From NCBI GenBank assembly GCA_910585825.1, contig CAJUEY010000007.1, positions 26,929 to 90,928 on the forward strand: 64,000 nt of DNA, read 5' to 3'. The position numbers were made by a program, and so were the translations under genes. Source of the DNA: an uncultured Lachnospiraceae bacterium. GTDB taxonomy: Bacteria; Bacillota; Clostridia; Lachnospirales; Lachnospiraceae. Of the stretch, positions 16,470-25,197 are shown one piece after another; position 1 is the first letter of the stretch, and every line of letters begins with the position of its first letter. Below the pieces are notes generated by a model. It saw only the letters and a program-made list of their open reading frames with translations. It searched no databases and had not been told where the DNA came from.

Positions 16470-17180
16470 TTATATTTCACCTGCCGCATTCCGGTAGAAG
16501 GCGATCAGAGTCTGGTTCTGATAAGGACTTACCCAGAGGAATCCGATGCCGAAGGAACAGACTGCCAGCAATGTCATTCCGATAAAACTTAGATTCAGAT
16601 AAAAAAGTCTTCCTTTCTGTCCTCGCATAAGATGGCGGCTTTCCCGGAAAATATCAACGATGCGGTCATCCGGACGTGCAATCAAAAGGTAAGACACCAA
16701 CTGATAGGTGAGAGACAAAATAAGGACAGGAATCATTGTTATGCCCCAAAGAAGCACACTGATGAAATAAAGGGATGGAATGTTTCGTACAAAGGCGATA
16801 TTCATACAGAGAATTGCAGGAAACATGATGGGTAAAAACATCCCGAGCAGCAAAAGTCCGGAAAGAATAAAACGATCCGGGCGTCTGGTAAAAAAGTAAA
16901 AAAGGTCGAATGCCTGAACTTTTTTATGTTTTGCAAGATTCAAATGTATGTAGAGCCGTCCCGCATTTAACACAGTAGTAAGCAGTGAAATAATCAGAGA
17001 AGCCACAAGGGATATGACAAACTGAAAAGATGTGGGATTATTCTGAAATGAAAGCTGAAAAGGAGAATTGATGATGAGGACAATCAGTTCAGTCATAACA
17101 AAAGAGAGCATGGGGATTCCGTAATGGCCGGTCAGAGTCTCTCTGGCGTTTCGTTTCAGTTCTTTTGCGGAAAGTTTCAT
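16470..17180 (-). CDS. DUF975 family integral membrane protein
   Basis: This 236-aa protein opens with the DUF975 signature MKLSAKELKRNARETLTGHYG and has about five to six hydrophobic segments (residues about 22-45, 55-75, 105-130, 140-170, 190-220). The function of this Firmicute family is not established. GGAGT lies upstream of the ATG. It is divergent from the DUF2752 gene and unrelated in strand to the sulfation operon. Confidence 0.75.
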   Translation of the reverse strand: MKLSAKELKRNARETLTGHYGIPMLSFVMTELIVLIINSPFQLSFQNNPTSFQFVISLVASLIISLLTTVLNAGRLYIHLNLAKHKKVQAFDLFYFFTRRPDRFILSGLLLLGMFLPIMFPAILCMNIAFVRNIPSLYFISVLLWGITMIPVLILSLTYQLVSYLLIARPDDRIVDIFRESRHLMRGQKGRLFYLNLSFIGMTLLAVCSFGIGFLWVSPYQNQTLIAFYRNAAGEI

Positions 17181-17267
17181 AAATAATTACTCCTTTACAA
17201 AATGTATAATTAATATTATTATAACAGAATCAGAAGAAAACACAAGGCGAAAAGGAACGGAAAAGCT

Positions 17268-17732
17268 ATGCAGGAACAGGAAAGAAAGCATGTGGAACAT
17301 CAATTATATATACTGGGAGGCAGCCTTCCATGTCTGGGAGTGGGAATGTATCTGCTTTACAGATTTCTGCCATTGGCTTGGCTGAAAACATTTTTTATTC
17401 CCTGTATATTTTATGCCGTTACCGGATTGTACTGCCCGGGGTGCGGCGGAACAAGGGCTGCGGCGGCATTGGGAAAAGGGCATATACTGTTGTCGTTTTT
17501 CTACCATCCCATTGTTGTCTATGGAGCCATAATCTATCTTTGGTTTATGATTTCTCATACCATAGAATATCTGACGGGACGCAGAATAAAGATTGGCATG
17601 AAGTATCGGAATGGGTATCTTTATCTGGCTCTGGTGATTGTGATCATAAATATAGCCGTCAAAGACATTGCTTTGACGGCCTTTCATATAGATATTCTGA
17701 AATTATTAGATAATACCCATGCTTTGGTATAG
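17268..17732 (+). CDS. DUF2752 family membrane protein
   Basis: This 154-aa protein has four hydrophobic segments and the diagnostic DUF2752 motif YCPGCGGTRAAAAL after the second, with two cysteines spaced as a CxxC-like pair. The function is unknown. Its last 27 bases overlap the 3' end of the convergent DUF4190-like gene. Confidence 0.75.
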   Translation: MQEQERKHVEHQLYILGGSLPCLGVGMYLLYRFLPLAWLKTFFIPCIFYAVTGLYCPGCGGTRAAAALGKGHILLSFFYHPIVVYGAIIYLWFMISHTIEYLTGRRIKIGMKYRNGYLYLALVIVIINIAVKDIALTAFHIDILKLLDNTHALV

Positions 17733-18086
17733 TTCTTCTATGGAACCTCCGTTGTAAAGTTTCATGTATTCTTCCATAAAAGCATCAATACCGCCGAAAC
17801 TGCGTATGAGAAACAAAAAGGCTGCGGTATAGATCAGAAACGTTAAGGCAAGGCCGATGCTGCTTAAGGTCAGCCCCGCGATGCCTCTGGAGGTTAATTT
17901 CATTTCTCCGCCTCTTGATAAAAGGGCAAGGATAATGCCCAGAGAGCCGCAGACAATAGCGAGATAAATGCATCCGGAAGTGATAACGGCGATGATGCCG
18001 AGAATGAAGGATGCCAGAGCCATGTTGTCGGAACTTTTATTCTGATAAGGAGTTTTCATCCTATCTATATTTTGTTCAAAGTCCAT
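17706..18086 (-). CDS. DUF4190-like small membrane protein
   Basis: This 126-aa protein has two to three transmembrane helices (MALASFILGIIAVITSGCIY, CGSLGIILALLSRG, GLTLSSIGLALTFLIYTAAF) arranged as in DUF4190 proteins, where a Gly-rich turn joins the helices. The start has AGGAGG 5 bp upstream. It overlaps the end of the DUF2752 gene tail to tail. No specific function can be assigned. Confidence 0.65.
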   Translation of the reverse strand: MDFEQNIDRMKTPYQNKSSDNMALASFILGIIAVITSGCIYLAIVCGSLGIILALLSRGGEMKLTSRGIAGLTLSSIGLALTFLIYTAAFLFLIRSFGGIDAFMEEYMKLYNGGSIEELYQSMGII

Positions 18087-18121
18087 AAATTCCTCCTGTG
18101 AATTCCTTCATCCCAATCCTG

Positions 18122-18697
18122 TTACAGAAAATCCACATGTCCGTCTTTGATATCATAGACAGCGCCGATTACTTTCGGTCCGTTTTCAATTCCTTCCGGC
18201 GGAATCGAAAGTCCGTCGCGAATCTTCTGAATGCTGCGTTCTACATTCAGACAGCAGGCTTTATATCCGTCTGTCTCTTCTCCGATTGCGGATTTGATTT
18301 CGTCGGTAATGGACTTGATGAAACCTTCTGCGCCTCCGCCTATTGCAGCTCCTACAGCGCCGCAGTTGGTATGTCCCAGTACGACGATGAGATTGGAGCC
18401 AAGATGATCTGCAGCGTATTCTACGCTGCCTAACTGAAATTCATTGATGACATTTCCGGCAACACGTATGGTGAACAGTTCCCCAATCCCCGCTGAAAAG
18501 ATGCTTTCCGGAATGACGCGGGAGTCGGAACAGGTGATGACAATTGCGTAAGGGTGTTGTCCGTTGTCGCAGGTGTCCTGACGGATTGCAGGCGAGATAT
18601 CTCCTGAGCTTGTAACGGCTTTTAAATAAGATTCATTTCCTTTTTTTAATTTCAGTAAGGCCTCCTCGGCGGGTAAACCTTTTGCGTGAGTAGACAT
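18122..18697 (-). CDS. Beta-class carbonic anhydrase
   Basis: This 191-aa zinc enzyme interconverts CO2 and bicarbonate in the cytoplasm. The signature CSDSRVIPESIF supplies the first zinc Cys and the Asp-Arg dyad, and LGHTNCGAVGAAIGG supplies the zinc His and second Cys. The length fits the small bacterial beta class. AAGGAGG precedes the ATG, and the gene appears monocistronic. Confidence 0.92.
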   Translation of the reverse strand: MSTHAKGLPAEEALLKLKKGNESYLKAVTSSGDISPAIRQDTCDNGQHPYAIVITCSDSRVIPESIFSAGIGELFTIRVAGNVINEFQLGSVEYAADHLGSNLIVVLGHTNCGAVGAAIGGGAEGFIKSITDEIKSAIGEETDGYKACCLNVERSIQKIRDGLSIPPEGIENGPKVIGAVYDIKDGHVDFL

Positions 18698-18768
18698 ATG
18701 TAATCCTCCTTTTTTTATTTAAAAGTATATCATGAGGGAGAAAAAATGTAAACACTGTTGCCGGATGT

Positions 18769-19665
18769 CTACATAATCATATCAGCTGTATCGTCAAACG
18801 TCCGTATTAAAACATCATCTGTAGACAGATCTGTATACCAATAGTTATCTATGTTGTTCCAGAAAATTTCTACTGCCTCGGAGTCCATGACGGATGTTGT
18901 CTCGTATCCGTTTGCATATGCCATATACCCAACATCATTGTCTGTGTCTTCTTCTGCAAAATATACAAATAAGAAAATGTTTTCCGTATCAAAATGGTTA
19001 TCGTAATAATCGATTGCCCACTGCTCTTTTTCTGAATTGGAAGTAAGGGATGCATCATAATCCCGTAATATGATATATGGCTGAACCCCTGTTTTTTCCC
19101 AGAAATATTTTAACATGCTCTCTGTTTTTGACACATCGTCAAACCATCCTAGTTCGTCTATCACACAGTCATTGATATAAGCATGGCCGGTGTCAAGCTT
19201 TTCTCTTGCAGCTGCGTCTTCCTGATTATCCGCGGAATTTTTAAGAGTATTTTCATTGCCCGATGAAAATGCGGGCGGATTTTTTGCGATTTTACTGGGA
19301 ATGCTGCGCCCGATCGCTACTACGATACCAATAATGATAAATCCCAAAATGAGTACCGGGGTCAAACATCCTCCTCCTCCGCCACCGCCGCCATAATATG
19401 TGGAATATCCTCTGTGTCTTCTTCCTGAATAGAAATATGGCCTTCTTGGGGCTCTTGGAGGGGGAGGAGGCATACCCGGACTTCTATTTGGCCTGTTGGA
19501 TGGTTTCGTAAAACCGCCGCCTCCAGCGCGGTTTCCGCTGCTGCTTGGTTTTTTCACACTGTGGCCGCCTCCTATCCTTCCCATGCTGTGGCCGCCTCCG
19601 GTTCTTCTTGGTGCAGTTCCTCCAGAACGTGGTCTTCCGCCTCTTCCGGCGCCTGCTCTACCCAT
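18769..19665 (-). CDS. Gly/Arg/Pro-rich protein with a membrane anchor and TPM-like domain
   Basis: Residues 1-95 are low complexity (repeated GG, RR, SGG, PPPPP), residues about 100-122 form one membrane helix (LTPVLILGFIIIGIVVAIG), and residues about 160-298 resemble a TPM/YgcG-type extracellular domain (DTGHAYINDCVIDELGWFDD, FWEKTGVQPYIILRD). With the basic glycine-rich part inside and the TPM-like domain outside, it may be a type II-like membrane protein. TPM domains have been linked to phosphatase or membrane quality-control roles, but no catalytic residue can be verified here. Confidence 0.6.
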   Translation of the reverse strand: MGRAGAGRGGRPRSGGTAPRRTGGGHSMGRIGGGHSVKKPSSSGNRAGGGGFTKPSNRPNRSPGMPPPPPRAPRRPYFYSGRRHRGYSTYYGGGGGGGGCLTPVLILGFIIIGIVVAIGRSIPSKIAKNPPAFSSGNENTLKNSADNQEDAAAREKLDTGHAYINDCVIDELGWFDDVSKTESMLKYFWEKTGVQPYIILRDYDASLTSNSEKEQWAIDYYDNHFDTENIFLFVYFAEEDTDNDVGYMAYANGYETTSVMDSEAVEIFWNNIDNYWYTDLSTDDVLIRTFDDTADMIM

Positions 19666-19895
19666 ATAACTCTCCTTTCAAACACAAATCAAATTATTTT
19701 TAGGCTGCTTTATTTGAATATTATATCATCTATCTGATGTAAGAACAACTTTATATATAGGAATCAGATTTGGAGGATGGAAAGTAAAAGGAAGATAACT
19801 GAAAATGATAGATGAAATAAACGTGAGAATATGGTATGATAAAAAACTGAATAAAAAGAAACGCAATATAGAAGAAATGGAAAGGAACCAAAATT

Positions 19896-22061
19896 ATGGA
19901 AATCATTACAGCACTTTCAAAAGAACTGGGCATCAAAAAACAGCAGGCAGAGGCTGCTGTAAAATTAATTGACGAAGGCAATACAATTCCCTTTATCGCC
20001 CGTTACCGGAAAGAGGCAACGGGGGCTTTGAATGATGAGGTTTTACGTAATTTATACGATAGATTGAATTATCTGCGGAATCTGGAGGAGAAAAAGAATC
20101 AGGTTTTATCCAGCATTGAAGAACAGGGAAAACTCACAGAAGAATTGAAAGCCCAGATTCTGGCTGCGGAAACAATGGTAGTGGTAGATGACCTTTACCG
20201 CCCTTACCGTCCGAAACGAAGAACCCGCGCCACCATTGCAAAAGAAAAGGGATTGGAGCCTCTTGCCAATGTGATTTCCCTGCAGATGACGGAGAAATCA
20301 TTAGAAGAAGAGGCAGAGGCGTTTTTAAATCCGGAGAAAGAAGTGAATACCATAGAAGAGGCATTGGAAGGCGCCAAAGATATTATCGCAGAATATATCT
20401 CTGATGAGGCAGACTATCGAATCCATATCAGAGAATTGACGATGAAGAAAGGCAGAATCCTTTCAGCGGCAAAAGACAAAGAAACGGAATCTGTTTATGA
20501 AATGTATTATGAATTTGACGAATCTCTGGCAAAATTGGCGGGACACAGAATTCTGGCTTTAAACCGTGGAGAGGGAGAAAAAATCCTTACCGTCAAAATT
20601 GAGGCGCCGGAAGAAGATATTATCCGGTATTTGGAACGAAAAATCATCAGCCGGGACAATCCGGTCACCACGCCTGTGTTAAAGGAAGTGATTGCCGACA
20701 GCTATAAGAGGCTGATTGCTCCAGCAATTGAAAGGGAAATCCGGAATACGCTTACCGAAAAAGCGGAAGACGGCGCGATTAAAGTATTTGGTAAAAATTT
20801 AGAGCAGCTTTTGATGCAGCCGCCAATTACCAACCGGATTGTACTGGGATGGGACCCGGCGTTTCGTACCGGCTGTAAACTTGCCGTTGTGGATTCCACC
20901 GGAAAAGTGCTGGATACGACAGTGATTTTTCCTACTGCTCCTCAGAACAAAATCGAAGAATCCAAAAAAGTTTTGAAAAATCTTATTCAGAAGTATCAGA
21001 TTACGCTGATTTCCGTAGGAAACGGAACGGCGTCCCGGGAATCTGAAATGGTGATTGTAGATCTGTTAAAAGAAATACCTCAGAAAGTGCAGTATGTGAT
21101 TGTCAATGAGGCGGGAGCCTCCGTTTATTCTGCAAGCAAACTTGCGACGGAAGAGTTTCCGAATTTTGATGTGGGGCAGCGGAGCGCGGCATCCATTGCG
21201 AGGCGGCTGCAGGATCCATTGGCAGAGCTTGTAAAAATCGATCCGAAATCCATTGGCGTGGGACAGTATCAGCACGATATGAATCAGAAGAAATTAGGAG
21301 AAGCTTTAGGCGGCGTGGTAGAAGACTGCGTGAACAAAGTCGGCGTGGATTTGAATACGGCTTCTGCATCTTTGCTGGAATATATTTCCGGCGTCAGCAA
21401 AACGGTTGCCAGAAATATTGTGACGTACCGGGAAGAAAACGGCAGGTTTGTTTCCAGGCCGCAGCTTTTAAAAGTAGCCAAATTAGGACCGAAAGCGTAT
21501 GAACAATGCGCGGGATTTCTGCGCATCACAGAGGGCAAAAATCCCTTAGACGCCACCAGTGTTCATCCGGAAAGCTATGATGCTGCAAAGAAATTGCTGG
21601 AAAAACTTGGATTTGCCACAAAGGATATCAAAGAAGGAAATCTGAAAGGGATATCAAAGAAAATTTCAGATTATAAAAAGCTTGCCGAAGAACTTGAGGT
21701 GGGTGTACTGACGTTAGAAGACATTGTAAAGGAGTTGGAAAAGCCTGCCCGTGATCCAAGGGAGGATATGCCTAAGCCGATTTTACGAAACGACGTGCTG
21801 GAAATGAAAGATCTGACGCCGGGGATGGTATTAAAGGGTACTGTGCGCAATGTCATTGATTTTGGCGCATTTGTAGATATTGGCGTGCACCAGGATGGTC
21901 TGGTACATATTTCTCAGATGACAGACCGCTATATTAAACATCCTCTGGAGGTCGTTAGCGTGGGGGATATTGTGGAAGTAAAAGTCATGAGCGTAGATTT
22001 AAAAAAACAGAGAATTCAGCTTACCATGAAATTAGAAGGAGACGTGAAAAAACATGGATAA
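19896..22061 (+). CDS. tex: Tex family RNA-binding transcription accessory protein
   Basis: This 721-aa protein follows the Tex domain order: N-terminal helical domain (LGIKKQQAEAAVKLIDEGNTIPFIARYRKEATG), YqgF-like RNase H fold (ILGWDPAFRTGCKLAVVDSTG), helix-hairpin-helix repeats (DLNTASASLLEYISGVSKT), and a C-terminal S1 domain (LTPGMVLKGTVRNVIDFGAFVDIGVHQDGLVHIS). Tex binds nucleic acid and influences transcription and translation. It is monocistronic and faces divergently from the TPM-like gene. Several hairpins follow the stop. Confidence 0.93.
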   Translation: MEIITALSKELGIKKQQAEAAVKLIDEGNTIPFIARYRKEATGALNDEVLRNLYDRLNYLRNLEEKKNQVLSSIEEQGKLTEELKAQILAAETMVVVDDLYRPYRPKRRTRATIAKEKGLEPLANVISLQMTEKSLEEEAEAFLNPEKEVNTIEEALEGAKDIIAEYISDEADYRIHIRELTMKKGRILSAAKDKETESVYEMYYEFDESLAKLAGHRILALNRGEGEKILTVKIEAPEEDIIRYLERKIISRDNPVTTPVLKEVIADSYKRLIAPAIEREIRNTLTEKAEDGAIKVFGKNLEQLLMQPPITNRIVLGWDPAFRTGCKLAVVDSTGKVLDTTVIFPTAPQNKIEESKKVLKNLIQKYQITLISVGNGTASRESEMVIVDLLKEIPQKVQYVIVNEAGASVYSASKLATEEFPNFDVGQRSAASIARRLQDPLAELVKIDPKSIGVGQYQHDMNQKKLGEALGGVVEDCVNKVGVDLNTASASLLEYISGVSKTVARNIVTYREENGRFVSRPQLLKVAKLGPKAYEQCAGFLRITEGKNPLDATSVHPESYDAAKKLLEKLGFATKDIKEGNLKGISKKISDYKKLAEELEVGVLTLEDIVKELEKPARDPREDMPKPILRNDVLEMKDLTPGMVLKGTVRNVIDFGAFVDIGVHQDGLVHISQMTDRYIKHPLEVVSVGDIVEVKVMSVDLKKQRIQLTMKLEGDVKKHG

Positions 22062-22110
22062 TGCATCCGGGAAAAAGTCTGTTAATATCAGATATGTAAC
22101 AGTAACCGCA

Positions 22111-22182
22111 ATGCTGCCTGCGTATTGGCAGTCTGGACGCATGGCGTCCAGGCAAATAAACTTTCACGGCGTCAGCGCCGTT
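22111..22182. terminator. Hairpin cluster between convergent tex and thrE genes
   Basis: Three stem-loops occur in a row: CTGCC...GGCAG (22114-22131), CTGGACGC-ATG-GCGTCCAG (22133-22151, an 8-bp perfect stem) and CGGCG-TCAG-CGCCG (about 22167-22180), the last overlapping the end of the downstream minus-strand gene. No T-run follows, so these may act as weak bidirectional terminators or mRNA 3'-end protectors. Confidence 0.4.
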
Positions 22183-22600
22183 TGATTTGAAACAATCTCT
22201 GGGGAATTGCAAAGCCGAAAATAATGCCGATGGAGATTGCTCCGGCAATTTTGAACGTTTCCATTCCTTTTACAGTAAACATATGCATATCATTCATGAT
22301 AAAATGATAGGAAGTATAGTAAATCCCGGCTCCGGGAACCAGAGTAAAGATTCCGGTGACAAGATAAAGCGTCACCGGATTTTTGCGTACGGCGGCAAAA
22401 AAACGGGATAGAATTGTCAGAAAAAAAGCAGCAAATAAAGATGCAAAAACAGTGCCGGCGCCCAGCTCACAGAAGATCAGATAGCTGATCCAGCCAAGTG
22501 CGCCTGTGAAAGAACTGAAAGGAAACTGATCTCTCGGCATGCCGAAAAGCACGGCAAAGGATGCGCATGCCGCCATAGCGATGAAAAACTGCAGTATCAT
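22172..22600 (-). CDS. ThrE-like threonine/serine exporter, small subunit (DUF3815)
   Basis: This 142-aa membrane protein with four to five helices (MILQFFIAMAACASFAVLFG, GALGWISYLIFCELG, LYLVTGIFTLVPGAGIYYTS) corresponds to the C-terminal half of ThrE exporters. The VPGAGIYYT motif mirrors the LLPGI motif of the partner protein. Its ATG overlaps the stop of the upstream gene by 4 bp (ATGA), so the two halves are translationally coupled and probably form one complex. The exported amino acid is inferred only from the family. Confidence 0.82.
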   Translation of the reverse strand: MILQFFIAMAACASFAVLFGMPRDQFPFSSFTGALGWISYLIFCELGAGTVFASLFAAFFLTILSRFFAAVRKNPVTLYLVTGIFTLVPGAGIYYTSYHFIMNDMHMFTVKGMETFKIAGAISIGIIFGFAIPQRLFQIKRR

Positions 22601-23388
22601 GGTAAAGAAACACCTCCCGGAATATGTTGATATAATATAATGACAGAGCCTACGCCTACGGCAATACACATGCCGGTTAAAAGAGCATCCAGAAGATGAA
22701 TCGCTCCGGACAGGTAGTCGCCGTTGAATAAATCCCGAATAGAAGTGGTCAGTGCAATTCCCGGCAGCAGAGGCACAATGCCTCCGATTACAATTTTATC
22801 CTGCATGATTGGAAGATGCAGATTCAAAAGAAGAATGCTTGCCGCAGTTAAAAATGCGCTTCCTACAATATTTGTCATAAATTTAGAAACTTTTCTGGAT
22901 TCGTGGTCCATGAGCATATACTGCAAAAGAATGCCGAGAAAAAAAGTAAATACAGAATCCGGGAAGCCTCCTCCGAAAATCCAGCAGAAACAGGCGCATC
23001 CGATGCCGCAGGAAAGCGCCTGTATCCATGGCTTTGGAACAGGGAGGGATTTGCACTCATCCAGACGAATCCAGGCTTCCTCCATGCTGCAGGAATGATC
23101 GCAGATTTCCCTGGAAAGTTGATTTAATGCTGCGATTTTTCCCAGATGTACATCGCTTAAAGGAACATGGCGGATAATACTGCAGCCGTCTTCCTGATCT
23201 TCGTTGGCGCTGGCAAATATGCCGTTGGAAAGCACATAGATATCAAAATGTTCCAGACCGAGAGAATCCAGGATGTGAAACAGGGTATCTTCCACACGAT
23301 AAATTTCACTGCCGCTTCTAAGCAGAGCGTCTCCGATTTCTACTGCCAGTGTTAAAATTTCTTTGTTGCTGTTTTGTTTTGAGGACAT
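22597..23388 (-). CDS. ThrE-like threonine/serine exporter, large subunit (DUF1212)
   Basis: This 263-aa protein has the DUF1212 cytoplasmic N-terminus (LAVEIGDALLRSGSEIYRVEDTL) followed by about five membrane helices (from WIQALSCGIGCACFCWIFG onward) and the motif GGIVPLLPGIALTTSIRDLF. It forms a split ThrE with the overlapping downstream gene. AGGAGG lies upstream of the ATG. It is divergent from the spoVA operon across a roughly 145-bp intergenic region. Confidence 0.85.
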   Translation of the reverse strand: MSSKQNSNKEILTLAVEIGDALLRSGSEIYRVEDTLFHILDSLGLEHFDIYVLSNGIFASANEDQEDGCSIIRHVPLSDVHLGKIAALNQLSREICDHSCSMEEAWIRLDECKSLPVPKPWIQALSCGIGCACFCWIFGGGFPDSVFTFFLGILLQYMLMDHESRKVSKFMTNIVGSAFLTAASILLLNLHLPIMQDKIVIGGIVPLLPGIALTTSIRDLFNGDYLSGAIHLLDALLTGMCIAVGVGSVIILYQHIPGGVSLP

Positions 23389-23464
23389 GGGCTTACACCT
23401 CCTGCTGCATTGTATTTTCTCTATTAACAGTATAGTCCATTTTTTCTTTTTTTCTATTGATTTT

Positions 23465-23493
23465 GCATAAGTTTTTAAAAAAGTTACATACTA
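23465..23493 (+). promoter_or_regulatory. Sigma-F/G-type forespore promoter of the spoVA operon
   Basis: GCATA (23465-23469) and CATACTA (23487-23493), 17 bp apart, fit the Bacillus sigma-G pattern (GHATR, about 18 bp, CATWHTA). This site lies about 40 bp before the first ORF of the spoVA operon, which is forespore-expressed in well-studied spore formers. The match is by eye only. Confidence 0.55.
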
Positions 23494-23533
23494 CTTTCAA
23501 TAAAGCAAAAATGCAAAGCGAGGAAGTGAGAAT

Positions 23534-23689
23534 ATGAATCGAAGGATATACCGTTTTTGCCTGGTCATGGTGATTGCAGCAGCAGTTGTTTCCGGTATTT
23601 TTTATTATCGTTTTATACAGGAGAAAGAAACGATGCCAAAAGAAGGAACCTTTGTCTGGCGGGAAATGAGGGGAGCAGAGAGAATATGA
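23534..23689 (+). CDS. Small membrane protein, first gene of the spoVA operon
   Basis: This 51-codon ORF encodes a basic N-terminus (MNRRIYR), one membrane helix (FCLVMVIAAAVVSGIFYY) and a short charged tail. It starts soon after a sigma-G-like promoter with GAGGAAGTGAG upstream, and its TGA overlaps the ATG of spoVAA (ATGA). That coupling suggests it is a real component of the operon. I do not recognise the family. Confidence 0.6.
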   Translation: MNRRIYRFCLVMVIAAAVVSGIFYYRFIQEKETMPKEGTFVWREMRGAERI

Positions 23690-24339
23690 GCGCGAATGAC
23701 GAGACGGTTTATATAAAGATAGATCAGAATGTTTTAGTTTATGACAGAAATGTGACCCTTGGCGATATTGCTTCTTTGACCAGTTCCAATGAGGCAATGC
23801 TAAGGCAGCTGAAACAGAAAAAAATTTATACATTTCCTGACGATTTGGGCAAAGGCCCGCAAAAAATAAAACGGAAAGTATTTTCCATATTAAAAATCAT
23901 AGAACAAATCCATGAGGACTACCCCAATGCAGAAGTGGATAATGAAGGGGAAGCGGATTTTATCATAGAATACAAAAAAGATTCTTCAGAGAAGAAAGGC
24001 CTGGATGGGATCAAAATTGCAGTATTGTGTGTGCTGATTTTTTTTGGAGCGGCATTTACGATTATGTCTTTTAATAACGATATCGGCATTACGGAATTGT
24101 TTGGTAAATTTTACTATCAGGTTATGGGTGTGGAGTCAAATGGCATGACGGAGTTGGAAATTAGCTACTGCGTCGGCATATCTATTGGAATCATTGTTTT
24201 TTTTAATCATTTCGGCAAGAAAAAGATTACCCCGGATTTGACGCCGATACAGGTGGAAATGCGCAAATATGAACAGGATTCTGATGAAGCATATATTGAA
24301 AGTTTAGGAAGAGGAGGCAGAGAAATTGATGTGGAGTAG
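23686..24339 (+). CDS. spoVAA: Stage V sporulation protein AA
   Basis: This 217-aa protein has a soluble N-terminal part (VYIKIDQNVLVYDRNVTLGDIASL, KVFSILKIIEQI) typical of SpoVAA and two membrane helices (IAVLCVLIFFGAAFTIMSF; YCVGISIGIIVFF). SpoVA proteins sit in the spore inner membrane and move dipicolinic acid. The start at 23686 is chosen for its overlap with the upstream small ORF; an earlier in-frame start would run through unrelated low-likelihood residues. The end overlaps spoVAB by 11 bases. Confidence 0.85.
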   Translation: MSANDETVYIKIDQNVLVYDRNVTLGDIASLTSSNEAMLRQLKQKKIYTFPDDLGKGPQKIKRKVFSILKIIEQIHEDYPNAEVDNEGEADFIIEYKKDSSEKKGLDGIKIAVLCVLIFFGAAFTIMSFNNDIGITELFGKFYYQVMGVESNGMTELEISYCVGISIGIIVFFNHFGKKKITPDLTPIQVEMRKYEQDSDEAYIESLGRGGREIDVE

Positions 24340-24754
24340 ACATTTTTTTCTGGCTTTTATGGGGCTTGCCGCCGGGCTTGCCGTATCGGCGGGAACATTT
24401 GCACTGATCATTTCCCTGAAAATTATTCCCCGGATGATTGGAACGGGGCACAGCGCAGGTCACATTTTTCTGTTTGAAAATGCAACGATGATCGGAGGGG
24501 TATGTGGATGCATTGCTACCGTGTATCCGAATCTGCCTCTTCCTTTCGGAAGACCTTTTTTAATTCTGTATGGACTCTTCTCGGGGGTCCAGGTAGGCTG
24601 TCTGCTTATGGCTCTGGCAGAAATCATGAGCGTATTTCCTATCATGTTTCGCAGATTCGGTTTAAAAACGGGTCTGCAGTGGGTGATTGCATCTATGGCA
24701 GTGGGCAAGACGATGGGCGGGTTATGGTATTTTTACAGGCAGATTGGACAGTAG
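24329..24754 (+). CDS. spoVAB: Stage V sporulation protein AB
   Basis: This 141-aa integral membrane protein has four helices and SpoVAB hallmarks: a Gly-rich first helix (FMGLAAGLAVSAGTFALI), IPRMIGTGHSAGHIF, FLFENATMIGGV, and FSGVQVGCLLMALAEI. It lies in the spore inner membrane and works with SpoVAA in dipicolinate transport. The ATG at 24329 follows GGAGG and overlaps the spoVAA end. Confidence 0.85.
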   Translation: MWSRHFFLAFMGLAAGLAVSAGTFALIISLKIIPRMIGTGHSAGHIFLFENATMIGGVCGCIATVYPNLPLPFGRPFLILYGLFSGVQVGCLLMALAEIMSVFPIMFRRFGLKTGLQWVIASMAVGKTMGGLWYFYRQIGQ

Positions 24755-24854
24755 AATGTCATTGACGGAAAAATGAAATCCAATTACAATAATAGCGTCA
24801 GGCGGCGAAAAAGCAGAGCGAAAGAGAAAATAAGAACGTATGGGGGAGTTTTAT

Positions 24855-25172
24855 ATGGTGACATTAACAGCAAGGCAGAGTGTAATTTTAAAGTGCAATA
24901 TGCAGGCGTCCATCATGCTTGGAAATTATGAGTTTTATTATGGAGCGGGATTATTTTGCAAGTTAAAAGGGATAGAGGCGCCGGAAGATGTCCGGCCGAA
25001 TGAACTGAAGGAAATTCTGCAGCCGAAGCTTACAAAAGAACCTGAGGGAAACGATCAGGAAAAGTATCTGGAAAAGCTGCTGTTGGAATACACTCCGTTG
25101 GAGGAATATGACGGGCAGATGAAAGAATTATTATTGTGGGGGCTGAAAGAAGAAAAGCTCTGGCAAATATGA
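24855..25172 (+). CDS. Unrecognised protein within the spoVA operon
   Basis: This soluble 105-aa protein (MVTLTARQSVILKCNMQASIM..., acidic middle, C-terminal LLLWGLKEEKLWQI) has no membrane segment or familiar motif. It sits between spoVAB and spoVAC on the same strand with short gaps, so it is probably forespore-expressed. GGGGGAG lies 6 bp before the ATG at 24855; another ATG at 24840 precedes the ribosome site. It is not a SpoVAD-like thiolase fold, being far too short. Confidence 0.6.
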   Translation: MVTLTARQSVILKCNMQASIMLGNYEFYYGAGLFCKLKGIEAPEDVRPNELKEILQPKLTKEPEGNDQEKYLEKLLLEYTPLEEYDGQMKELLLWGLKEEKLWQI

Positions 25173-25197
25173 GAAAAGAGAAAGAGAGGACAAAGGA